Shown here in pieces: positions 1 to 9,735 of a stretch of DNA of 64,000 bases; the first letter of the stretch is position 1, and the number at the start of each line of letters is the position of its first letter. Below the pieces are notes generated by a model. It was not told where the DNA came from, made no database searches, and saw only the letters and a list, made by a program, of their open reading frames with translations. The position numbers were made by a program, and so were the translations under genes. This DNA is from Psococerastis gibbosa. Taxonomy: Eukaryota; Arthropoda; Insecta; Psocodea; Psocidae. The stretch is from the NCBI GenBank assembly GCA_963971405.1, contig OZ020485.1, positions 28,229,921-28,293,920 of the forward strand, read 5' to 3'.

Positions 1-16
1 GGAGAGTTGACTAACA

Positions 17-222
17 GGTGGACCTCCTGATTATAGTGGATTCCGAACCACTTGGGGAACATGGTAAAGTCACACGATTAAATCGGAGGTGACCAGGACT
101 CGACTTATACTGCCTAAGCGCGTTATCATGTCCCACCAGGTTCCCCTGCCAACGCTGTGCACACTACCAAGTTGCCGCAGTTTGGAACATGCTCTGCTCA
201 AATGGAATCAATATGGTAAGGC
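17..222 (+). repeat. Dispersed repeat A, copy 1
   Basis: This repeat of about 200 bp starts near GTGGACCTCCTGATTATAG and contains TGGATTCCGAACCACTTGG, CGGAGGTGACCAGGAC and CTGTGCACAC. Four copies occur in the window (17, 34900, 47270, 48695). The class is not recognised. Reverse-complemented it carries GGTTCGGAATCC, one base off a tRNA B box. Confidence 0.75.
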
Positions 223-239
223 CGTTGGCAGTAGACTAT

Positions 240-475
240 ACTTGTACTTGCTACTTGGTTAAGTCGTGCATGTGGTACACTGCGCCAATGGTAAGCTTGT
301 TACAGCTTGTCAATTATCGCTTGTAGCCGGTGTAGGTTGACATCGAGGCCGTACACCAGTTTGCCAATTCTTACGGAAAAAAAATATAAATTATGTCCAA
401 AATACATGGGGTCGTTGCCATTGGACAAGGGACCAGGTTCATAAAAATGGCCTTCAGGACATTATTACGTAAGGG
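240..475 (+). repeat. Dispersed repeat B, copy 1
   Basis: It shares CCAATGGTAAGCTTGTTACA, GCTTGTAGCCGGTGTAGGTT and CAGTTTGCCAA with 53870-54210. The similarity continues to the ATAAAAATGGCCTTCAGGAC region. It directly follows repeat A copy 1. The class is unknown, and the open frame here is incidental. Confidence 0.7.
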
Positions 476-1451
476 AGTAAAGATTAAATGCCCCTGGACA
501 CGCGGACAAATTAATGTTATGCACACACAAAAAAACACTGAACATTTTTTTTACAACTTTTTTTTTTTGAAGGATTGGTGATAATACTAGGACCTACGAT
601 GTACGATACAGATGACCACTGGAGATTGGTAGTTTAGTACAATAATAATAATAACGCAATGCCGTACACGTGTACAATAATTTCTTTGAAATTGGTGCCA
701 TTATTACTCAACCATTCATTTGGGGTAGGCGGCACGATATTATTTTTTAGGGAAAAATTAACGTCCATATGGAAAATAGTTTAATATATTTCTTAAGCAT
801 TAACATTTTTCTTCTTTACGCTTACAATTTTTTTTCATTCTTCTATATCCACGAGCATTTGCCGTGTGTGACTTAATTACTGGGAGTGTCATTAGTCAAT
901 TTTCTATGTTGTTCGTTTATAGAGGTAGTTATTGATAGTTAGGTTGAATTACAACACTAAGCATTTTTTTTAATGTTTATGTACGGCCGCATCTTTTTTT
1001 TCATTTCAGATTCAGCAGGCAAACGACAATTAGGATGATAATAAAAAAATTAGGCACAACTTTTTAGGTTTTGTACAGTTTTCATACGTTTTTTTATCTG
1101 AAGGTAATTTTTGCCGGAGAAAATGGCAAAACAACCGAATAGGCCCATCAATGACGTACAATATTATTGAGTGCCACTATTAATGACGCAGGCTATCAAG
1201 CCTATCAATGTAAATTACCATACTGAATGTTTAATTCCGGTTAGGAGATTAAACAACCGTTTTCAATTAGATTACAATTGGAACTGCTATTTTATAGCTT
1301 ACTAGCACAGTGATCGCTACAGACACAGTATGTGCAGTTGAGTAGATGATTACCGAGTATTCACAATAATGGTATTCGATGAAGCAGTAGAATGAGTACT
1401 ACCAAACGCAGATGTTGACCAAACGTTCGGAAGTACGCTTTTAGATTTATT

Positions 1452-1990
1452 GTACCACGGCCCATCAGCCTGAGTTCTACTGCTGATGACTATAGCGTGA
1501 AAGACTTTCCAATAAATTATAATAGTAAATCCGATGAAGCAGGAGTATCCGGGGTGATGGACCGAGGAGGATCTGAAAGTGTACGATGCTGACGAAACGT
1601 TTTAAAGTACGCGTTTAGATCCAGTGTACAGATGTTGACAAACGTTTGGAAATACGAGTTTAGATCAATTGTACCATGGCCCATCAGCCCGAACTCTACT
1701 GAAAAGTATTTGAAATAAATTATAATGGTAAATCCGATGAGGCAGTATAATCCGGGCTGGTACGGGCCGTGGAGGCTTTGAAAGTGTACATCCAAAGGGA
1801 ACCATGTCCCATCAGCCCGGATTCTCCTGCTTCATCGGATTGACTATTATAATTTATTGGAAAGACTTTCACGCCGGAGTCAGCAGTAGAATTCAGGCTG
1901 ATGGGCCGTGGTACAATAAATCTAAAACCGTACTTCCGACGAATTACTCTACGACGAACTACTCTACTGCTGAATCCGGCCATGAAAGCA
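1452..1990. repeat. Cluster of alternating-orientation copies of dispersed repeat E
   Basis: The short modules CCGATGAAGCAG, ATCCGGGCTGATGGGCCGTGG and AATAAATTATAATRGTAAATC appear several times in both orientations, e.g. plus at 1510-1555 and 1714-1760 and minus at 1814-1858. The motif ATGTTGACAAACGTTTGGAA lies between some of them. The cluster looks like nested or rearranged insertions of one palindrome-containing family. Open frames across it are incidental. Confidence 0.7.
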
Positions 1991-2099
1991 TTTCCAATTA
2001 CAGGTATAATAGGAAATCCCCTTTGTCGGTGGTGAGAAGCCGTACCTTGCCCGCAATATCATGTTCGTCGGTTTTGCTTTAAACTATTAATAGGTTATC

Positions 2100-4860
2100 G
2101 ACAACTATAGGCCTAGCGGTATCAATGATTTGGGGGTTTGATTGGGTCTTGCGGACTTCGCACTCTCTCTAGGCCTAAACTCTTATATGACTGTCACTAT
2201 TATGTATTTAGGCCTATGTTACACTCAACAATTGATAATGATCTTAGTATTTATTTATACAATATGTTAGCCTATACTGTATAGCCCGCTTGGGCGATGA
2301 TAATCCGAAAGTTAGTCATATAAATTACCATGAGAATGAATGAATCATGCATTGCCAGTCTCTAAAAGGCAATACAATATAAATATAAAATATACAAAAA
2401 AGATTAGTTTTGCCCTCCGAGCATCCAGCGCAATTTGTCAAATAGAAGGATATTCCGGACAGACACTTTTATTTCTGGCTTTTACAGAACTCATGAAAGT
2501 GAGATAATTTGCCTAGGCAACTAGGTACTGTATGTACATATTATAGCCTTGTAGCATCTAAGCTATTGTATTGTAAATAAATAAATAAATTATAACGAAA
2601 GACTTATGTTGTTGTAGAGCTAATATATACAATACTAAGTTATAGTACCCACACTGAGACAGCACAAATATGGATTTCCACATTAGGCATAATTTATGGC
2701 GCCCACTGGCCACTGACATCCACCAGATAGGTTTGGTACGTTCCACAGCCTGCATCTAATTAGGCTTTTCTCGGTGAATCGAACCTGTATAGTCTTTCAG
2801 TGATAAAAAAATATAGCCTAGCCATACTAGGCGTAGACCCTGTCCTACCTTTTGTCTGGCAGTGCCTGATAATGTAAACCATACCGGGGGAGAAAAAAAA
2901 ATCACCGCCACCAGTTATCACCAGCTGACAACCATTCACAACATTGCACAAGTAAACATCACTCAGTGTAGGATGCTAAAGCAGCCCAACAAACCTTTGG
3001 AGACTTTGGGGAAGTTATTAGTTCTAATGAGCTATTTAGTTTGTACACGGTAACGGACAGAACAGGGCGCGGGCAGCACAAAACAGCGTTCAAACACCCC
3101 AACCGCTTCGCGGCGACTTCCGAACAGACCAAACGTACACAATGCCCGGCCCTCCGCACAGTGTTGCCAGCTTGACAACCTTATCACATGCTGCCTGGCG
3201 CGGCGACGTCACATTATTATCATTAGGTCCCTCCACTCATCCGTTACATTCAGACCCGTATATGCACTTGGTAGTTGGTTACTCATGCATTGTCGGCTAG
3301 CATGAAACTGCCGACAATTAATAGCAGAAAATTTAGTCATTCATTACTTGACCAGGAAATACACCGGAACCCGAGGGTGCCCGGGCAGTTTCAGAACCTC
3401 GCTCACTACTTAGCCTACGAAGGTCGAAGGGCAGATCCAGAGGGGGGGGTCTCCACAAGTTTTGACCAAGCACTAGATAGAATGAACGTTTTTGACAAAA
3501 TATATCAATTAAGGAATAGAATATAAGTTAGTTTTTAAACTTGCCCCCCCCCCCCAATCTTAGATACCCCTTTGCCCCTCAAATCTGGAACGTATTTATA
3601 GGATTTTGTTTCAGGGATCAGTTGATCAAAAAATAATGTCAGTTTTAATAATTTATTATTTCTTTTCCTAATTTTCAGTATAGGAAGTAGGCATTAGAGA
3701 CATGTAGGCTGTCTGTTCTAATTTAATTAAAATCTTCATGAACTTCTACAATATCTAATTCTATGGTAATACCATAAATACCTATGTAAGACAATAAAGT
3801 ATAAAAGTACATTCAGCAGTCCTGAAATTCTGAATCAACACTTGTTGAAAAGTGGAACCCCACAGTGAAAATCTAAATTTTTTGCTTGTGTTGAGGACAT
3901 GATTTGAATCTGAATTTAGGAATTACACTTTCCAATTTTTCTTAATATACCCATAATTGGATTGTTCCGAGTATTCGAGTATGCAATAGGGGGGATATGA
4001 TAATAAAAAATAAAAATGTCCCTATTGTTCTGAAACAATATTATTTTAGGTGGGCTCGACATGATTGCATAAATGAATATTTGCAGGAATTAGGCTGGAA
4101 TCACCCAACGAAGTCCCGAACAGGTAATGTATCAGTGAGGTTTGAGTTAGTTGAGCCACGGAAAAAAATTGAATACTTTTTATCAGCAACTCAAATGTAG
4201 ATAAAATAGCTTGATTTTTATAGTTTCCCCTTAAGATTTTAGTAGCTACATGTAGCCATTCTCTTCCCTTGTAATGTAATATCGAAAATACAGTACAGTA
4301 TTCCATTGTTGCGCTAAGCTGGTCGAGTTTTGGTAGTACTAACCAACTAATAAGTTTCATCAAATATAGTTTAGACAGCTTCAATAGTATAGAGTATAAC
4401 TACCCGGCCTCAACTTTCTAAGCCTATGCCTATGGACTGTCCTATAACTACCATTCCTTCAGGTTGTTATTGCTAGTAAAAGAGGAGAGAATGGTGACAG
4501 AGCGAAGCTCTAAATAGAAAGTCGGCTCGGCCGGAGGAGAAGTGTGAGAGAATAGTGGAAGGAATAGTGGAAAATAGTGCTGGGAATCACATCAGAGCAA
4601 GATAAACTGAGCAAACATACAGGGCCCCTTTGCCCGATGCTCTGGAGTCTACAAAATGCGACGGCTATTTCCGAAGTCAAATAAACAAAAGGAATGGTAT
4701 GGTGAGGCGCAATCAGATGACAGTGTTCGTGTAAACAACATTAAACTACGGCCCGTCTGCCAACTCAAATATCTAGTTGCTGTTTCCTGGCTGGTCAAGA
4801 GCCCGCCTGCCAACTCCCCAATGTAGTCTCAATATCCATTTTGGGGCCCTGCGATAAGCA
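2100..4860. other. Gene-free stretch
   Basis: No recognised gene or transposon was found. A C run at 3543-3554 and a G run at 3440-3447 are the only simple features. An 83-codon open frame at 3275-3526 (+) has no similarity I can name. Confidence 0.5.
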
Positions 4861-4865
4861 GTTGG

Positions 4866-4999
4866 GAAGCTCCAGTCAAAAAGTAGCGAAAACCGAAAGA
4901 GTTAGAGCTGAAAGGGACCATGGAAAAATGGAGAAGCTTCAGTAAAAAAGTGGCGAAAACCGAAAGAGTTAGAGCTGAAAGGGGACATGGAAAAATGGA
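4866..4999 (+). repeat. Tandem duplication, 67-bp unit
   Basis: Two adjacent copies start GAAGCYYCAGT at 4866 and 4933 and share CGAAAACCGAAAGAGTTAGA and the ATGGAAAAATGGA end. They differ at a handful of bases, so the duplication is fairly recent. Confidence 0.85.
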
Positions 5000-5335
5000 C
5001 GGAAACGTTATTCGAACCCGAGTTCCCACCCCGGCAAGGTGGAGTCCATTTTTCAATGTCCTTCTTTTTCTAACTCCTCGGCATGCAAGGTCTTTGCTTA
5101 TTACAAATTTAAATATGCCCCCTGTACATCTACTTGTTGTTTTGATATAATATATCCTACAATAGCGAAAGAGTTGTAAGAAATAGTGAAATAGTCATTC
5201 TTTCTCGTGTTGGGTCATTGGCCTGTTCCTTTTATAGGACACGTGTAAACATGTAATTGAAAACATAACTGTATTTGAATAATACAACTAAACTACTGTA
5301 CCTAGCCTAGTAGACTTTAAAAGAAGTAGGCCTAG

Positions 5336-5590
5336 ACCGTAGATGTTGACCACCCCTGGATAACATCAAAATCCATTGGTTTCCTACATTTAATTTAATA
5401 TGTAAGTTCATTATATAACGATTTGGTGTATTCAAGTAGTACGGGACTACGGTACTTCATGTAACGGTCATATTACAAGGTATTTTTAAGTTTTGGTGTT
5501 ATAATTATATTTCCGTGAATTTGGTAATTCGGTAAATTTCCATTCCCTATCAGTTTTACAGGAAAATCACGGAATCACTAAAAATCTCCT
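5336..5590. repeat. Partial relative of the TTAA-flanked element at 34135
   Basis: This stretch shares GACCACCCCTGGATAAC near its left end and GGTAATTCGGTAAATTTCC plus TATCAGTTTTACAGGAAAA near its right with the complete element. It lacks the opposite arm and both TTAA flanks, so it is a truncated copy. Confidence 0.6.
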
Positions 5591-5805
5591 TATACTTATA
5601 GTAAAGCCTACTACGTATGAAATAGCCGTCTACTACCTAGAAAGATTTTAATCTTTATAACTTACGTACATGACCGTAGCCAGCGTCCACCCCCCCCCCC
5701 CCGCCCCCGAAATATTTTCAGCGTACACTAGAAAGAATGGAGTTTTAAACATATTGAGGTTACCTCACTTCCGTTGACGTCAAATGGACCCCCCCCTTGG
5801 CCTTG

Positions 5806-5811
<6 letters not shown>

Positions 5812-5836
<25 letters not shown>
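5812..5836. repeat. Poly-A run next to a C-rich repeat
   Basis: A 25-bp A run follows GGACCCCCCCTTGGCCTTGC. The preceding TTTAAACATATTGAGGTTACC also occurs at about 49362-49381 beside another C run, so this belongs to a dispersed repeat with two copies in the window. Confidence 0.7.
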
Positions 5837-6543
5837 TGTAAACTGAAAGATTCTACGATCAACCTCTTAATTTCAATACATTCATGGTTTTCTAATAATT
5901 ATTATAATTATTAAGGTAATTAATTACCTTTGTAAATAATTATTTAAATTAAAAATTAAATTATTAAAAATTATACATGAGGAAAAAACCTTTATTGTTT
6001 CTGATGCTCGTTTTTTTATTTTACGAGTTATCGGTACATTAGGGTCTACATTGTTACACTTAGCAGACAAATCAACATCGGTTTCTTTCTAAATCCGGAA
6101 CACTGGTCTTATTTTATAAAGTGGCGGGTTGAACGATGCCGTCTAGTCCAGCCATATACTGTATATTTAAGTAGGCTACATTAGATGCATATTTACTGCA
6201 AAGAAGACCATAAAATGCGTCCTGTTCAAGAAGCCATATTGAATCACCACCAGACTAACCGCACTCATGATTTATTGCATTGTCTAATAATCCCCAACAC
6301 ATGGCTACAGTCGCGGCACCAGACAAAACAAAGTGTCATAAACTTATTTTTATAAAATTCTCAAAGGACCAATATAAGAATTCTATTGGTACTCCAATGT
6401 GCTCTTTAGAGAAACAAATGCTATGACACGTAGCATATAAGAAAGAGATTCACCTCCATTTCAAATGACTGATTTGTTCTCTGTTATAGGCGAGCGTATG
6501 TAGGCTATGTCGTTGTATTATATAGGCATGCAGCCTAGGCAGT

Positions 6544-6748
6544 GTAACTGTAAAGGCTTTCACGGCCGGAGTCAAATGAAGAACCAATAGAATCCGGGCT
6601 GATGGGCCGTGGTCGAATTGAAAGTGAACTTCCAAACGTTTCGTCAACACCTGCGGTCGACATCTTCAGTGGCGCTGCGTAGACTTCGAAGGTTGTACCT
6701 CGGTGGCTCCGTAGCGAGTGACAATCAGCCCGGATTCTACTGGTTCTT
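6544..6748. mobile_element. Repeat E, single copy with 13-bp flanking duplication
   Basis: This 205-bp unit lies between two exact copies of CAGCCTAGGCAGT (6531-6543 and 6749-6761), a convincing target-site duplication. An inverted pair, GAAGAACCAATAGAATCCGG at 6578 and its complement ending at 6748, encloses most of it. The inner part contains GTTTCGTCAACACCTGCGG and the tract that also occurs at 38870. No coding capacity was seen. Confidence 0.8.
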
Positions 6749-7016
6749 CAGCCTAGGCAGTATCCCAGTACCCGTGTTTCAACGTGGCCATGAGCGACCA
6801 GAACTTCAGGAGACCGGTATCCATGACAAAAACAAAATATGTGGAAAAACAAATAAGCAAGAGAAACAGCAGAGAAAGGGAGAAAAGCCCATAAGGGCGA
6901 CAATAACAGGGCAAAGGACACAAAAACATGTTCTGAAGGTACAAGTAACAATTATTGTTGGCCAAACTGCGCCGCATGATTTTCAGGAATAAGTGCATTG
7001 CATTCTTTAACTGGTG

Positions 7017-7251
7017 CAGTGGCGGCACGGGGGTGCCCGAGGGGGCCAGCCCCCCCCAACAGTTTCTCCGACCCCCCCCCCCCCCGGGCCTCCCACTTTT
7101 GAGATATTTTACATGTTATTAAATTGCAGAATTATTGAACGGTATACCTACTCCCAATGAAACATTTTTGCTTTTTCATTGCCCCCCCCCCCAGATAGAA
7201 GTCATGCCCCCCCTCGGCCCCACCGCCTTAAAATTTCTAGCGCCGCCACTG
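7017..7251. mobile_element. hAT-like MITE, TIR CAGTGGCGGC, no clear target duplication
   Basis: The ends are CAGTGGCGGCAC and, inverted, CAGTGGCGGCGC, enclosing about 235 bp with several long C runs. The termini are of the hAT MITE type, but the flanking octamers (AACTGGTG and TATTTTTA) do not match. The target duplication has decayed, or one end has recombined. Confidence 0.7.
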
Positions 7252-8024
7252 TATTTTTAGAAGTAACAAAAGTGATTCATAGGACATTCAGTATATCCCG
7301 GGATTTTCGTCAGGGGTTGCGAAACAAGCGTGATGGAATGAAATATTAGAGCCTTGTTCAAATGAAAATAGTTCACTATACACCCTCTTGGGGAGAAGGA
7401 TCCAGGACTCTTTCCCAGGGGAAATGTTTTAAAATAGAGGTGCGAAATATTTGTCTTAATCAATTTACGTGAAGACAGAACGCTTTTTTTCAACCAGAAA
7501 AGTCTGCGATTCCTGAGGACGTTCTAACGCAAACAGCCATATACAATACGATTTGAGCAAGCAACAGTCCTACTCCTATCAACAACTACTCTCTAGGCTA
7601 TACTTTTGCCCGGTTACACTGAGAGAACTACAAAAAGCTACATACAATCTACCTATAGATTGGCGGCGACTGCATCCCATGAGTTCGAAATGGCATAGGC
7701 ACACAGGTGGCGCCGTTTTCGGCAACATCGTCGGGGCTTTTCGCCCGGATTTTTCTTTCAGTGTAGACTACGTACAATCTATAGAAAGGAGGAATGATTG
7801 AGGTTAAGATAATAAATTATGGTATCCAGCTCTGAACAAACAACAACAAAGAGAACGACGTCATCAACCAATGAGACAGTCAGGGAGCGTCCAGGATGCA
7901 TTCTTCTCCCTCTACATGAGAATATAAATATTACTGCACATTCCTCACCCAAATACTATACCCTATACTGACCCTCCGAGATTAAACATTAGAAGTCTAC
8001 GTAGTGTCACTGATGAAAACGTCA

Positions 8025-8095
8025 ATCACAGATGTTGACGAAACGTCTGGAAAAACTCTTCCAGATCGACAACGGTCCATCAGTCCGGATTCTAC
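8025..8095. repeat. Repeat E fragment
   Basis: CAGATGTTGACGAAACGTCTGG and CCATCAGTCCGGATTCTACAG match the family modules, in the order expected for one arm only. Confidence 0.6.
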
Positions 8096-8982
8096 AGTAT
8101 CACCATTCCATATTTATTTAGTCCCAGGGAAGGGTTCCCACTCGAATCCGCTACTGACACAATCGTGTCAATTACCGTAGGATTCATTTATTGGAGTAGC
8201 AGATGAAAGAGCAACTACCAACAGAGTACAAGTGCATTTTGAAATGTAGGACATTCATCAGCAACATGTCGCCCATCTATTTCAGGCAGTCAGTAATGTC
8301 AATTCGTCGCATTTCCAATGAAAGGACAACACCTCCCATTGCCAGACTCTCTCTCTCTCCACGCACTCACTAACCCCACTTATTTTTAGCGTGTTGTCGC
8401 CCATTTTCAGCGATATTGGATTTTCATTGAAAGAAAATTGAAGTCCCCTTTCGGTCATTTTCTAATGTAGCGTTATGTGGAGGAAATACAGTTCCACAAG
8501 TTTAAATTTCAAATGTTTCTATAGGTAAAGGTATACTCGATCAATACAAGGACTAATTAAAATAAACGCCAATCTAAATTATGTTCGTCGTAGGAGGACA
8601 CTCACACCAATGCTAACGATGTTATCCAAGCTAACAATAGGTTCAAAATTCAGGAGTTCCAAAACTATATAGAATCATATAACCTTTCGAAAGTAGGCCA
8701 ATAGAGTTAGGTAGCAATAGAACCAAATCAGGTCTGGGCCTATATAGGTTGCACATACTGTTCGCCCAACTATAGAATATTATACACAAAATAATAATAG
8801 TCCTAAATATGCCACTCCTCTCCATGCAATTTGCATGAGGAAGTTAGGCACACTAGGAATATTATACTGTTGTGTTGTGTAGTATGTAATAATGTTCAGT
8901 GTTCAGCGGCTGGGTGAACAACATAGATACAGTCTACAATTTTAAGAGGATAGGATGGAGCATAGAAAATAGCACCCCAAAA

Positions 8983-9276
8983 CAGGCGGGGATTTACGGG
9001 GGGGGGGGGCTATGGAGGCTATAGTGGGGGCTATAGCCCCCCACCCAATTAAGGTCCTCAAAATGCGTAAAACCCCACTATTACAGTCCTATTTTTCACA
9101 ATTTTTCTCCCGGGGGAGACCCCAGGGCCCCCCTTGTGCTCGATTGTATTAATTACCTATAATATAGAACCCTTATTGCTCTTGAAATGCGTAAAACTCC
9201 AATATTTCAGCCCTATTTAAAAAAAAACAAATTTAATCTTAGCCCCCTCCTTGGTCTGATTCTAGATCCGCGCCTG
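8983..9276 (+). mobile_element. hAT-like MITE, family H1, copy 1
   Basis: This 294-bp non-coding element has TIRs of the form CAGGCGCGGATCTA (left end slightly diverged, CAGGCGGGGATTTA). It is flanked by a perfect 8-bp duplication CCCCAAAA at 8975-8982 and 9277-9284. An 8-bp target duplication plus a terminus starting CAG is typical of the hAT superfamily. A poly-G run lies just inside the left end. The interior matches copies at 14198 and 30543. Confidence 0.9.
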
Positions 9277-9392
9277 CCCCAAAATATAATATAATATAGG
9301 CTAACATAAATATAATTTTTTTTGAATTAATGTACGAATCAAGTTATTAAAATTTGGTCTGTTCCAAGTAGTAGAAGACTAGGGTAAGTCTA

Positions 9393-9633
9393 GGAGAGTT
9401 GGACCACTTTTTTTTATTGACGTTTTTTAGGCACTTATTACAACTTTTTTAATCTCAATATCAACTAAATGTATGCTTTGCCTTATGGCCTTTTGCTCTG
9501 TTGAGCAAGGAAGCAATGCACCAGTTATTAAGAAATCTGCACCATTTTTTCCAAAAGTCATGGTGGTCCATCTCTCCTATAGGTATCGAGGAGAGATGGA
9601 CTATGAAGAAAAATGGTAAGAGGAGAGATGGAC
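9393..9633. promoter_or_regulatory. Left-end array of the motif GGAGAGATGGACC in the pogo-like element
   Basis: Four copies of a 13-bp motif sit near the left end: 9393-9405 (inside the TIR, variant GGAGAGTTGGACC), 9565-9577 (reverse orientation), 9590-9601 and 9622-9633. Repeated subterminal motifs are commonly bound by transposases. That these are binding sites is inference. Confidence 0.7.
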
Positions 9634-9735
9634 TACAACAAAATTACCAACAACCCAAGAAATTTATATTTAAATGTGAAGAAAAAAGTACTTTTCATTT
9701 AAGTACAACAACATTACCAAAAAACCAAGTAATTT

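Noticed and set aside
7017..7251. 8-bp target duplication for this MITE
   Set aside because: The flanking octamers do not match, so no duplication is claimed.
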